From: Chachezhania antarctica
GTDB lineage: Bacteria; Pseudomonadota; Alphaproteobacteria; Rhodobacterales; Rhodobacteraceae
NCBI RefSeq assembly: GCF_003646465.1
Contig: NZ_QZEX01000002.1
Coordinates: forward strand, 62,001-126,000
DNA: 64,000 nt
Direction: 5' to 3'
Below the pieces are notes generated by a model. It was given only the letters and a program-made list of their open reading frames with translations. It was not told the origin of the DNA and did not search any database. Below, piece after piece: positions 28,757 to 37,556 of this stretch (the stretch's first letter is position 1; each line of letters starts with the position of its first letter). The position numbers and the translations under genes were made by a program.

Positions 28757-29950
28757 ATGATGATGTTGCTGTTGCTGGCCGTAGGGGCCGTGGGCATCTA
28801 CGGAATCTCGGAAATGATAGACGACGTCCGGGACCGGATCGACGATGAAACGGAGTCCAACGAGCCGACAGAAGGCGACGATACGCTTTATGGCACGCTG
28901 GACCCCGACACGATCGACGGGCTGGGCGGCAATGACAAGATCTACGGCCTGAGCGATGACGACACGCTGTACGGCGGACCGGGCGAAGACGACGTCTATG
29001 GCGGTAGCGGCGACGACCGCCTGGAAGGCGGTCTGGACGCCGACTGGATCGTGGGCTTTTCCGGAGATGACAACATCTTCGGCCAGCACGGCGACGACAC
29101 GCTGTTTGGCGGCGAAGGGATGGACAGGATCGAAGGCGGCACCGGCAATGACGATGTCGACGGCGGCGATGGGAAGGACGAGATCCTCGGCGGCGACGGC
29201 AACGATATCCTGCGCGGGGCCGAAGACGACGACACGATCTTCGGCGGCGACGGCAGCGACCTGCTGCGCGGCGAACTGAACGACGACACGATGAACGGCG
29301 GCGCCGGCAACGACGTGGTCGAAGGCGCCAGCAACAATGACAATCTGGGCGGCGGCAAGGGCGGAGACTGGGTGCGCGGCGGAGTGGGCTTCGACACCGT
29401 GCGCGGTGGCGATGGCGACGACTTTGTCATCGGCAACTACGGCTCGGACGACGTGCGTGGCGGCGACGGCAACGATGTGCTGTTCGACGGCGATTTCCTG
29501 AGCCGGTCGCTGACCCATCACGAGATGGTCGCGCTTCGCGATGCGATGGCATCGGGCGGCGCATTCGCCCTGCCCGACGACGCGGAACAGATCTTCCTGA
29601 CCGACGGCAACGCCGACATGCTGGACGGCGGCGAAGGCGACGACACGATTTTCTTCGGCGATTCCGACACTGCGTCGGGCGGCGAAGGCGAGGACCTGTT
29701 CTACCTGCTGGAACATGCCGGAGAGCAGACCGCCTCGATCCTCGACCTGGATGTCGACGAGGACGAGCTGGTCTACGTCTACGAACCCGGTCAGCAGGCG
29801 CCGACCATGACACTGGCCACCAACCCCGACGGCACGCAGACGCTTTCGGCGGATGGAGAGGCCGTGGCCGTGATCACCGCCAACAAGACGTTGGCGGTCA
29901 GCGATATCGGCCTGCACGAACGCGGCAGCGACGTCGGCGGCTGGGTCTAG
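28757..29950 (+). CDS. RTX calcium-binding repeat protein with N-terminal hydrophobic segment (second of tandem pair)
   Basis: A 397-residue paralogue of the preceding gene. It shares the N-terminus (MMMLLLLAVGAVGIYGISEM, then DDVRDRIDD), the RTX array (about residues 37-235), the mid-segment FDGDFLSRSLTHHE, and the C-terminal domain from YLLEHAGEQTASILDLD through ALAV-type ending LHERGSDVGG. The C-terminal 130 residues are closely conserved between copies, while repeat number and order differ, so the unique domain is probably the functional constant. GAGGGAG lies upstream of the ATG. An in-frame repeat structure at the DNA level is due to the coding repeats. Confidence 0.87.
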   Translation: MMMLLLLAVGAVGIYGISEMIDDVRDRIDDETESNEPTEGDDTLYGTLDPDTIDGLGGNDKIYGLSDDDTLYGGPGEDDVYGGSGDDRLEGGLDADWIVGFSGDDNIFGQHGDDTLFGGEGMDRIEGGTGNDDVDGGDGKDEILGGDGNDILRGAEDDDTIFGGDGSDLLRGELNDDTMNGGAGNDVVEGASNNDNLGGGKGGDWVRGGVGFDTVRGGDGDDFVIGNYGSDDVRGGDGNDVLFDGDFLSRSLTHHEMVALRDAMASGGAFALPDDAEQIFLTDGNADMLDGGEGDDTIFFGDSDTASGGEGEDLFYLLEHAGEQTASILDLDVDEDELVYVYEPGQQAPTMTLATNPDGTQTLSADGEAVAVITANKTLAVSDIGLHERGSDVGGWV

Positions 29951-29959
29951 GATAAGGCC

Positions 29960-30736
29960 TTAGCGGCCTTCGAAGGAGGCAGGCCGTTTTTCGAGAAACG
30001 CCACGACGCCTTCCTGGAAATCGCGGGAATGGCCGCATTCGCCCTGCAGGCTCGCCTCGATCTCCAGCTGTTCTTCCAGCGTCTTGCCATAGGTGCCGCG
30101 CAGCGCCGTCTTGACGCCCTGGAACGCCTTTGTCGGTCCCTTGGCCAGGTATTCGGCACGGGCCTTCCAATGCGCTTCGAACGCGTCGTCGGCCACGGCT
30201 TCCCAGATCAGGCCCCAGGCCTCGGCCTGACGCGCCGGGATCTTTTCCGCGAACAGCGACGCGCCCATGGCCTTGGCCATGCCCACCTGGCGCGGCATGA
30301 ACCATGTGCCGCCGGCATCCGGGATCAGGCCGATCCGGGTGAAGGCCTGCAGGAAATAGGCGCTTTCCTTCGCGATCACGACATCGGCCGCCAGCGCAAG
30401 GTTGGCCCCTGCCCCGGCCGCGGGTCCGTTCACCGCGGCGATGGTCGGCACCGGACATTCGGTGATCGCCATCAGCATGGGCGCGTATTCGTCCCGCAGC
30501 GTCCGCTCCAGATCCGGGTTGGCCGCCGAGCCGCCATCGCCCAGATCCTGACCCGAACAGAACGCCCGGCCCGCGCCCGTCAGCACCAGCGCGCGGGCAT
30601 CGTCGCCCGCCGCCTTCGCTGCATGCGCCACTTCGGCCCGCATCTGCCGCGTCAGCGCGTTCATCTTGTCGGGGCGGTTCAGGGTGATGACGGCCAGCCC
30701 GTCGGTCAGGTCGTAGGTCAGGGTCTCGTATTGCAT
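29960..30736 (-). CDS. Enoyl-CoA hydratase/isomerase family protein, PaaG-like
   Basis: A 258-residue crotonase-fold protein. The oxyanion hole is built by ALVLTGAGRAFCSGQDL (about residues 49-65) and by AAVNGPAAGAGANLALAADV (about 97-116). The sequence GRAFCSGQDLGDGG and TWFMPRQVGMAKAM resemble PaaG, the ring 1,2-epoxyphenylacetyl-CoA isomerase, but no other paa genes are present, so I leave the symbol empty. It lies 45 bp after ccmH on the same strand and may be read from the ccm transcript. It converges on the second RTX gene with 9 bp between stops. Confidence 0.85.
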   Translation of the reverse strand: MQYETLTYDLTDGLAVITLNRPDKMNALTRQMRAEVAHAAKAAGDDARALVLTGAGRAFCSGQDLGDGGSAANPDLERTLRDEYAPMLMAITECPVPTIAAVNGPAAGAGANLALAADVVIAKESAYFLQAFTRIGLIPDAGGTWFMPRQVGMAKAMGASLFAEKIPARQAEAWGLIWEAVADDAFEAHWKARAEYLAKGPTKAFQGVKTALRGTYGKTLEEQLEIEASLQGECGHSRDFQEGVVAFLEKRPASFEGR

Positions 30737-30781
30737 CGCACACTCCGCGCCCAGGCTTGGGATCATTGGTCAGGGCCTGGA

Positions 30782-31234
30782 TCAGCCCTTCAGGATCTTG
30801 TCGAGCCGCGCCTGTTCCTCGTCGCTCAACCCCTGTGATTCCGCCCCGGCGGCGCTGTCGCGGCCGCGCAGGAACATCCACGCCAGGATCAGCGCAAGGA
30901 TCAGCATCGCGGGACCGGCGGCCCACAGAAGCCAGTTGGCACCCCGGACCGTCGGTTGCAGCAGCACGTATTCGCCGTAACGGTCGACAACGTAATCCAC
31001 GACCTGCGTGTCACTGTCGCCGGCCACAAGGCGTTCACGCACCAACAGCCTCAGGTCTCGTGCCAGCGAGGCGTTGCTTTCGTCAATGCTCTCGTTGCGG
31101 CAGACAAGGCAGCGGAGCCCCTTGGAGATCTCGCGCGCGCGGTCTTCCAGCACCGGATCGTCCAGCACTTCGTCCGGCTGCACGGCAAGGGCCGGACCCG
31201 CCAGCAGGGCGAGGATCAGCAGAAGCCACCTCAT
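30782..31234 (-). CDS. ccmH: Cytochrome c-type biogenesis protein CcmH
   Basis: Thiol-redox component that keeps apocytochrome c cysteines reduced for heme ligation. The 150-residue protein has a signal peptide (MRWLLLILALLAGPALA), the redox motif LRCLVCRNESIDESNA with Cys42 and Cys45, and a C-terminal transmembrane helix (WLLWAAGPAMLILALILAWM). The motif reads CLVCRN where the commonest form is CPVCQ. It overlaps the end of ccmF by four bases (ATGA). No CcmI-like domain is fused. Confidence 0.94.
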   Translation of the reverse strand: MRWLLLILALLAGPALAVQPDEVLDDPVLEDRAREISKGLRCLVCRNESIDESNASLARDLRLLVRERLVAGDSDTQVVDYVVDRYGEYVLLQPTVRGANWLLWAAGPAMLILALILAWMFLRGRDSAAGAESQGLSDEEQARLDKILKG

Positions 31235-33207
31235 TCCGCGGGCAGCCCGGTTGCGTTCACCGACCGCCGGGCCCCGGCGGCGACGCGGAACCGGCGGTCC
31301 GTCAGCGACAGAAGGCCGCCAAGCGCCATCAGAAGCGACCCGCCCCAGATCCAGTTGACGAAGGGCTTGATATAGGTCCGCATGACCCAGCCGCCGCCCT
31401 CCTGCGGGTCACCGATCACGACGTACACGTCGCGCAGGAAGCGATAGTCGATGGCAGCTTCGGTCGTGGGCATGTTGGCGACCGGGTACATGCGTTTTTC
31501 CGGGTTCAGCATGGCGAGGGTGCGCCCGGCCTTCTGAAGCCGCACGGTGCCCATGGTCGACATGTAGTTCGGCCCCTGCACGCGGTTGACGTCCTCCAGC
31601 GTCAGGCGGTATCCGCCGACGTCGAAGGGTTCGCCCACCTGCGCGACACGGATATCTTCCTGCTGCCAGGCCGTCAGGCCCGCGACGGCGAAGATCGTGA
31701 CGCCAAGGCCCGCATGGGCCACCGTCTTGCCCCAGTCGGCCCCCGGCAGGCGCGCAAGGCGCGCGATGCGCGATCCCGTCTCGCCGCGCCCGGTGCGCGA
31801 CCACAGGTCCACCAGCGCGCCGAAGACAACCCAGGATCCCAGCGCCAGCCCCACCGGCCCCAGCGCGCTGCGCCCCGTTTGCATCGCCCAGGCCAGCGCG
31901 CCAAGCGCCACCGCCAGAACCGCCACGAAGCGCAGGCTGTGGACCGCGCGGCCCAGCTTGCCGCGCTTCCACGGCAGCAACGCGCCGATGGGCAGGGCAA
32001 GGCCCAGAAGCACCATGAACGGCGTGAAGGCCATGTTGAAGAACGGCGGGCCGACCGAAAGCTTCCGGTCGAACGCCATCTCCGCCACCAGTGGCCACAT
32101 GGTGCCCACGAAGACGACCATGGCGCTGACCGCCAGCAGGACGTTGTTGACCACCAGGGCGCTCTCGCGGCTGACGATGCCGAAGACGCCCTTCGCCTCG
32201 AGCAGCCGTGCGCGGGCCGCGTAAAGCGTCAGCGCGCCGCCGGTGAAGAAGGCGAGGATCATCAGGATGAAGACGCCGCGCTCGGGATCGTTCGCGAAGG
32301 CGTGGACGGATGTCAGCACGCCCGAGCGCACGATGAACGTCCCGATCAGGGAGAAGCCGAAGGCAAGGATCGCCAAGAGGATCGTCCAGCTTTTCAGCGC
32401 CTCGCGCTTTTCCACGACGATCGCGGAATGCAGCAGCGCTCCGGCCAGAAGCCATGGCATGAAGGAGGCGTTTTCCACCGGATCCCAGAACCAGAACCCG
32501 CCCCAGCCGAGCTCGTAATACGCCCACCAGGATCCAAGCGCGATGCCGATGGTCAGGAAGACCCAGGCCGCCAGCGTCCATGGCCGCACCCAGCGCGCCC
32601 AGGCAGCATCGACGCGGCCTTCGATCAGGGCGGCCACGGCGAAGGAATAGGCCATCGAAAGGCCCACATAGCCCAGGTAGAGAAACGGCGGATGGAAGGC
32701 GAGGCCCGGGTCCTGCAGCAGCGGGTTCAGGTCCTGTCCGTCGAAGGGCGGTACTGCCAGCCGGGTAAACGGGTTTGACGTCCACAGGATGAAGGCGAAG
32801 AATGCGACCGCGATGGACGATTGCACCGCCAACACGCGCGCTTTCAGCGTGGGCGGCAGGTTCCCCCCGAAGGCGGCCGCCATCGCACCGAACAGCGTCA
32901 CGATCAGCACCCAGAGGAGCATCGAGCCCTCGTGATTCCCCCACGTGCCCGAGATCTTGTAGATCAGCGGCTTCAGCGAATGGCTGTTCATCACCACCAG
33001 CTGCAGCGAGAAATCCGACACGACGAAGGCCCACATCAGCGCGCCGAAGGAAAACAGCGTCAGGATGAACTGGATCATCGCGGCAGGTTCGGCGACAGCC
33101 ATCCACCCGGGCCAGCGCTGTGCCGCCCCGACCATGGGGACGACCATCTGCACGACGGCCACGACGAAGGCGAGGATCAGGGCGAAATGGCCAAGCTCTG
33201 TTATCAT
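31231..33207 (-). CDS. ccmF: Heme lyase CcmF
   Basis: Integral inner-membrane protein that attaches heme from CcmE to apocytochrome c in the periplasm. The 658-residue protein has many transmembrane segments and the tryptophan-rich WWD signature GSWWAYYELGWGGFWFWDPVENAS (split here as residues about 225-247). The N-terminal region MITELGHFALILAFVVAVVQ and HEGSMLLWVLI are typical. The ATG chosen gives the standard N-terminus. It is separated from ccmE by the holin, muramidase and an RTX gene, though all are on one strand. Confidence 0.95.
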   Translation of the reverse strand: MITELGHFALILAFVVAVVQMVVPMVGAAQRWPGWMAVAEPAAMIQFILTLFSFGALMWAFVVSDFSLQLVVMNSHSLKPLIYKISGTWGNHEGSMLLWVLIVTLFGAMAAAFGGNLPPTLKARVLAVQSSIAVAFFAFILWTSNPFTRLAVPPFDGQDLNPLLQDPGLAFHPPFLYLGYVGLSMAYSFAVAALIEGRVDAAWARWVRPWTLAAWVFLTIGIALGSWWAYYELGWGGFWFWDPVENASFMPWLLAGALLHSAIVVEKREALKSWTILLAILAFGFSLIGTFIVRSGVLTSVHAFANDPERGVFILMILAFFTGGALTLYAARARLLEAKGVFGIVSRESALVVNNVLLAVSAMVVFVGTMWPLVAEMAFDRKLSVGPPFFNMAFTPFMVLLGLALPIGALLPWKRGKLGRAVHSLRFVAVLAVALGALAWAMQTGRSALGPVGLALGSWVVFGALVDLWSRTGRGETGSRIARLARLPGADWGKTVAHAGLGVTIFAVAGLTAWQQEDIRVAQVGEPFDVGGYRLTLEDVNRVQGPNYMSTMGTVRLQKAGRTLAMLNPEKRMYPVANMPTTEAAIDYRFLRDVYVVIGDPQEGGGWVMRTYIKPFVNWIWGGSLLMALGGLLSLTDRRFRVAAGARRSVNATGLPAE

Positions 33208-33264
33208 GGTCCCTGTATAGGGATCACGCCGCCCCGCTCCAAGCGGCATTCCCGCGCGGGGCGA

Positions 33265-33855
33265 TCACGCCTTGCGGAGCGTACGCCAGTCCTCCAGCGC
33301 CGGGTTCCCTTCCGGGACCGTTGCGGCGGTGGTCACGGTCGCATCGCTGCCGGTATCGGCGGCGCCCGGGCGTTCGGGATCGTCGCGGCCGCGAAGCGCC
33401 TCCAGCACGCCGACCTGGCGGAAAGCTTCGGGCGCAAGCGCGGCGGTTCGGGCGATCTCCCGCTCGAAGCTCTGTTTCTTCAGCTGGTGGCGGGCGCCGA
33501 AATAGAACGACACGATGACCCCCAGCAGCCACCACAGCGGTTCGGGCACCAGCGCCACGCCCTGCATCCGCGCGGCGAACCAGACCGGATCGACCATGGC
33601 CGACACGAACAGCGCCAACGTTCCCAGCGCCAGCGCCGGGCGCGGCAGACGGTTCACGCCGTCGATCAGCCGGTCGAACAGGCCCTGCCGCGGGATCATG
33701 AATTCCTGCCCCAGCTGCGCCGTCGCCTGGGTCTGCAAGTTGGCGCTGCGCTCTGCGCCCGCTTCGGCGTTTTCGCGGAAAACTTCCACCGTTTCGCGGA
33801 CGGCATTGCGCCCGCCGCCGAACAGGAAGCCGAAAAGACCGTCGATCATCCCCAT
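33265..33855 (-). CDS. Holin family membrane protein
   Basis: A 196-residue protein with two hydrophobic helices (ALALGTLALFVSAMVDPVWF near residues 74-93 and WWLLGVIVSFYFGARH near 107-122), an amphipathic N-terminus (GLFGFLFGGGRNAVRETVEVF), and a disordered acidic tail. In Rhodobacterales this family is annotated as a holin because it accompanies a GH108 muramidase. It overlaps the muramidase stop by 10 bases; AAGGG seven bases before the ATG supports this start, while an alternative ATG at 33849 would give a four-base overlap. A role in controlled lysis is inferred from the pairing. Confidence 0.8.
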   Translation of the reverse strand: MGMIDGLFGFLFGGGRNAVRETVEVFRENAEAGAERSANLQTQATAQLGQEFMIPRQGLFDRLIDGVNRLPRPALALGTLALFVSAMVDPVWFAARMQGVALVPEPLWWLLGVIVSFYFGARHQLKKQSFEREIARTAALAPEAFRQVGVLEALRGRDDPERPGAADTGSDATVTTAATVPEGNPALEDWRTLRKA

Positions 33856-34457
33856 TCTGCAACCCTTTCCGCAAAGGCATCTGCCGTCAGGCGATATTGC
33901 GGCGAGACGAATTCCTCGGCCCGCTTGATCCAGCCACCCTTGGCCCCGGCCCGGGTGCGGGCGTATTTGCGGCTGGAGGGCCGCTGATCGGCCAGGCGGA
34001 AGTAGTAATTGCGCCGCGCCACGCCATAGGCATCGCGCAGAAGCTCCGGGCTGGGCACCGCCGCATCGCGCGCCGCCCCCAGTGTCTGCGGCCCGATCAC
34101 GCCGTCGACGGCCGCGGCATAGCCCATCGCCTTCAGCAGCCTCTGCAGGATCTTCACCGCGTTGGCGCCGGCATTCACGTACATGTCGAAGACGCTGGGT
34201 TGCAGCACCACCGGCAATTCACCGATGCGGGGCGCCTCGAAGTAATGGCGGACGAAGATGTCCACCGCATGGGCACGCGTCAGGCGCTGGACGTCGGCGG
34301 TGTCGACAAGACCGTCGCCCGTCAGGTCCAGCCCCAGCCGCCTGAGCGTGCCGATGGTCACCCCGTACTTGGTGGCACCGCCCGGATCGTCGGGATCGTT
34401 CACGTAGCCGCCTTCGCGCGCCACGATGTCTTCTGCAATCTCGCGAACCGTCTGCAT
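33846..34457 (-). CDS. GH108 family N-acetylmuramidase (holin-associated endolysin)
   Basis: Peptidoglycan-cleaving lysozyme of 203 residues. The catalytic glutamate is Glu15 in AREGGYVNDPDDPGGATKYGVT, the GH108 hallmark, and the C-terminal peptidoglycan-binding half contains DGVIGPQTLGAARDA and NYYFRLADQRPSSRKY. It has no signal peptide, so it would need the partner holin to reach the wall. The pair resembles the endolysin/holin genes that lyse Rhodobacter capsulatus cells to release gene transfer agent (rcc00555/rcc00556, from memory). A TTAAC half-site lies upstream (34508-34513), but there is no full CtrA box. Confidence 0.9.
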   Translation of the reverse strand: MQTVREIAEDIVAREGGYVNDPDDPGGATKYGVTIGTLRRLGLDLTGDGLVDTADVQRLTRAHAVDIFVRHYFEAPRIGELPVVLQPSVFDMYVNAGANAVKILQRLLKAMGYAAAVDGVIGPQTLGAARDAAVPSPELLRDAYGVARRNYYFRLADQRPSSRKYARTRAGAKGGWIKRAEEFVSPQYRLTADAFAERVAEWG

Positions 34458-34547
34458 GGGTGCACCTCCCGCCTGCCACGAACGGGGCGAAAGATGCTGC
34501 CAATTGCTTAACGCCCGCTGAGCGGTGCGTACGGTGCCCGGCCCGCG

Positions 34548-35864
34548 TCAGCCGAAGACCAACGCGTCCTCGATGCTTTGCATCGCCGTTTGCGCATCAA
34601 AAGACGAGACACTCGAGAAATTGCCGCCGAACTTAACGGTGCCCACCGTTTCGCCATCTTGCTTCGCTCGCAGGATCACGACCTCGCGGTTGCTGGCATA
34701 GCGCAGGGAAATGTCGGTGCCTTCGTCGAACAGCAGCGGGTTCGGCGCGTCGTACAGGAACGGCATCGTGTAAGTGTCGACGTCCGCGATCCTGTCATTG
34801 CCGAAGCTGTCGTCACCCTTCAGGCGGAAATCGAACGTATCGACATCGCCGCCCTGCGATATCATCACGTCATTGCCTTCACCGCCGCGGAAAAAGCCGC
34901 TGCCGCTCATCTTGTCGTTGCCCGCGCCGCCGTTCAGACGACCCATGCCCGAAATATCGTCATCGCCGCCGCCGCCGAAGAACTTGTTGTTCTCGCCCGC
35001 GCCCTGCAGCCTGTCATCACCGCGGCCACCTTTCAGCGTGCCGCGCCCGATGATGTAATCGTCGCCACTGTTGCCGAAGAGCTTGTTATTCTTGCCCTTC
35101 GTGTCATTGATTTCATCGTCACCACCGCCGCCAAGGACGATGTCGTTGCCGCGTCCGCCGGTCAGGTAGATGTCATTGCCGCCCTGCCCCAGGATCTTGT
35201 CGCGTCCGCCGTTGCCGTCGATATTGTCGGCGCCCTTGCCACCCAGGACGATGTCCTTCCCGCCCGAGGTGCGGATGTGGTCGGCGCCCTTGCTCCCGAT
35301 CACCTTGTCGCTCCCGCGCCCGCTTTCCAAGGCGCCGCCGCCGAACGCCTTCGACATGTTGATCACGTCGTTACCGCCCAGCGAAAACACTGTGTTGCCG
35401 TGTTCGGCCAGATTGCCCTTCACCTTGATCGTATCGGCGTTCTCGGTGCCGATCACGAAGGGCCCGCTGTCGGCCCGTCCCGGCTTCACGAAGGTGTAAT
35501 CGTCCTGCATCAGGACCTTCTGGATCGCGTTGGCCCTGCCGTTGTCCACGGCTTCGACCGCGCGCCCCATGGTTTCGTCGGTCCAGTTCAGCCCGTTCCA
35601 CTTCTGGAAGGTCTGTCCCTGGTACTTGAAGACGGCCGCCTTCACCGTGAAATCATCCGTATCGCCGTTCGGGCCGTAGGTGAAACGCCCCTTCAGGACC
35701 GCAGAAAGCCCGAACTTGTCATCGAGAAGGACCAGCCTGTCCGGGCTCTGTTCGACCATGTCGCCGCCCCGCAGAATGTCTTCGACAAAATCGCCGCCGA
35801 AGGGGATGCGGTTCCCCCAGCCCACGTCATAGGGTGCGCGCCCGGTGATCTTGATCCTGACCAT
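34548..35864 (-). CDS. RTX calcium-binding repeat protein between ccmE and the lysis genes
   Basis: A 438-residue protein. The N-terminal ~135 residues (MVRIKITGRAPYDVGWGN...) have no family I recognise. The central part (about 140-340) is an RTX array rich in lysine variants such as GSKGADHI, GGKGADNI and GGRGNDIVLGGGGDDEI. The C-terminal ~85 residues end in SFDAQTAMQSIEDALVFG, a possible type I secretion signal. No Sec signal is present. I chose the ATG eight bases after GGAAAG; a GTG 39 bp upstream is possible. Its location splits the ccm genes and is probably an insertion relative to relatives. Confidence 0.82.
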   Translation of the reverse strand: MVRIKITGRAPYDVGWGNRIPFGGDFVEDILRGGDMVEQSPDRLVLLDDKFGLSAVLKGRFTYGPNGDTDDFTVKAAVFKYQGQTFQKWNGLNWTDETMGRAVEAVDNGRANAIQKVLMQDDYTFVKPGRADSGPFVIGTENADTIKVKGNLAEHGNTVFSLGGNDVINMSKAFGGGALESGRGSDKVIGSKGADHIRTSGGKDIVLGGKGADNIDGNGGRDKILGQGGNDIYLTGGRGNDIVLGGGGDDEINDTKGKNNKLFGNSGDDYIIGRGTLKGGRGDDRLQGAGENNKFFGGGGDDDISGMGRLNGGAGNDKMSGSGFFRGGEGNDVMISQGGDVDTFDFRLKGDDSFGNDRIADVDTYTMPFLYDAPNPLLFDEGTDISLRYASNREVVILRAKQDGETVGTVKFGGNFSSVSSFDAQTAMQSIEDALVFG

Positions 35865-36001
35865 GTGTGTATGTCTTTCCGTAAAGTCAAAGCCGTTCGC
35901 CACCAGTAACGGCAGCCGCCCGACGGATCAATGGTTTCAATACGTTAGGGATCAATCCTCGGTTGAATGCACTCTGCCGTGCGCACCAGAAACCTGTGCC
36001 C

Positions 36002-36445
36002 TCAGCCGTCCGAGGGCTGATAGACGCCCTGTTCCTTCAAGGCATCCACCACCTCTTTCGGCATGTAGCTTTCGTCGTGCTTGGCCAGGATCTCGGTCGC
36101 CTCGAACACGCCGTTCGCGTAGGTGCCGGTGCCGATCATGCCCTGGTTTTCGTCGAAGAGGTCCGGCAGCACGCCGGAATAGACCACGGGCACCGACGCC
36201 CCGCCATCGGTCACGGCAAAGCGCACCTGCTGGCCCTGCCCGCGGATCAGCGAGCCTTCCTCGACCAGTCCGCCAATTCGGAAGATCTCCGCCGGCCCCG
36301 GCGGTTCGGCCATCAGTTGCGAAGGCGACCGGAAAAGGTTGATTCCGTCACGGAAGGCGTACCCGATCAGGACGCTGGCCAGCACCAGGGTCACCGCGGT
36401 GATGGCGATGACCTGGATACGGCGTTGCTTCTTCAGGTTTTTCAT
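36002..36445 (-). CDS. ccmE: Periplasmic heme chaperone CcmE
   Basis: Covalently binds heme and delivers it to CcmF. The 147-residue protein has a short cytoplasmic tail, one transmembrane anchor (about residues 10-29, IQVIAITAVTLVLASVLIGY), and the OB-fold domain. The heme-attaching His123 and axial Tyr127 are in AKHDESYMPKEV. It follows argC by 15 bp on the same strand, so argC-ccmE are likely co-transcribed. Confidence 0.96.
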   Translation of the reverse strand: MKNLKKQRRIQVIAITAVTLVLASVLIGYAFRDGINLFRSPSQLMAEPPGPAEIFRIGGLVEEGSLIRGQGQQVRFAVTDGGASVPVVYSGVLPDLFDENQGMIGTGTYANGVFEATEILAKHDESYMPKEVVDALKEQGVYQPSDG

Positions 36446-36460
36446 CCGCTCCTCGGAAGG

Positions 36461-37489
36461 TTACGGGAAAAGCGCGGGCGCGGTCAGCGCCGTCGTCTCG
36501 TCCTCGCCCAGCATCAGGTTGGCGTTCTGCAACGCCTGCCCGCTGGAACCTTTGCACAAGTTGTCGAGCGCGGCAAAGATCGTCGCGCGCCCCGGCTGCC
36601 GGTCGGACGCGACGCCGATATGGCAGTAGTTCGATCCGCGCACGTCATGGGTACTGGGCGCCTGTCCGAAGGGCAGGACCACGATAAAGGGTTCGTCCCG
36701 GTAGGCCGTCAGCAGCGTCTCGTAGATATCCTCGGCATCGCCCTTGACGTAGGTCGTGGCCAGGATCCCGCGGTTGACGGGCAGAAGGTGCGGCGTGAAC
36801 TGGATCTTCACCGGCCGCCCCGCCAAGGCACTGAATTCCTGATCGAATTCGCCCAGATGCCGGTGCGTGGACCCCAGCGCATAGGCGTTGTAGCCCTCGC
36901 TCAGCTCGGCATGAAGCAGGTTTTCCTTCAGGCTCCGCCCGGCACCGGAGACGGCGCATTTCAGGTCGAGGATGATTTCGTCCAGTTCAATCACCCCTGT
37001 GGTGATCAGCGGCCTGAGCGCGAACTGCCCCGTGGCCGCGTTACACCCCGTGCCTGCGACCAGCCGGGCGTTCCGGATATCGTCCCGGTAGAATTCGGTC
37101 AGCCCGTAGACGGCCTCCTTCTGGATCTCGGGCGCGGAATGACCGTTGCCATACCATGTCTTGTAGGCGTCCGGGTTGCGCAGCCGGAAATCGGCGGACA
37201 GGTCCACGATCTTCAGATCCCGCGGCAGGGCCGAGATGACCTCCTGCGAGGTCTTGTGCGGCAGCGCGCAGAAGCACAGGTCGATCTGCGAGAAATCGAT
37301 CTCGTCGATGGTGCAGAGCGTCGGCAGATCCATGTGGCGCAGGAAGGGGAACACCTCGGCCATCTCCAGCCCGGCCTTGCGGTCGGCGGACAGGGCCGCG
37401 ATTTCGATGTTCGGATGGCCGGCGATCAGCCGGACAAGCTCGGCGCCGGTATAGCCGGACGCACCAAGGATGGCGATTTTATGGGTCAT
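36461..37489 (-). CDS. argC: N-acetyl-gamma-glutamyl-phosphate reductase
   Basis: NADPH-dependent third step of arginine synthesis. The 342-residue protein begins with the Rossmann motif [21 protein letters not shown] and contains the catalytic Cys149 in [36 protein letters not shown] is also characteristic. The family splits into 310- and 345-residue types, and this is the longer one. It lies just upstream of ccmE and 67 bp after murI on the same strand. Confidence 0.96.
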   Translation of the reverse strand: MTHKIAILGASGYTGAELVRLIAGHPNIEIAALSADRKAGLEMAEVFPFLRHMDLPTLCTIDEIDFSQIDLCFCALPHKTSQEVISALPRDLKIVDLSADFRLRNPDAYKTWYGNGHSAPEIQKEAVYGLTEFYRDDIRNARLVAGTGCNAATGQFALRPLITTGVIELDEIILDLKCAVSGAGRSLKENLLHAELSEGYNAYALGSTHRHLGEFDQEFSALAGRPVKIQFTPHLLPVNRGILATTYVKGDAEDIYETLLTAYRDEPFIVVLPFGQAPSTHDVRGSNYCHIGVASDRQPGRATIFAALDNLCKGSSGQALQNANLMLGEDETTALTAPALFP

Positions 37490-37556
37490 GTCGGACCTTC
37501 GGATCGGTGCACGAACGCAGGGGCGCCCGTGCGGATGTCAGTGAGATAGGGTTTTA

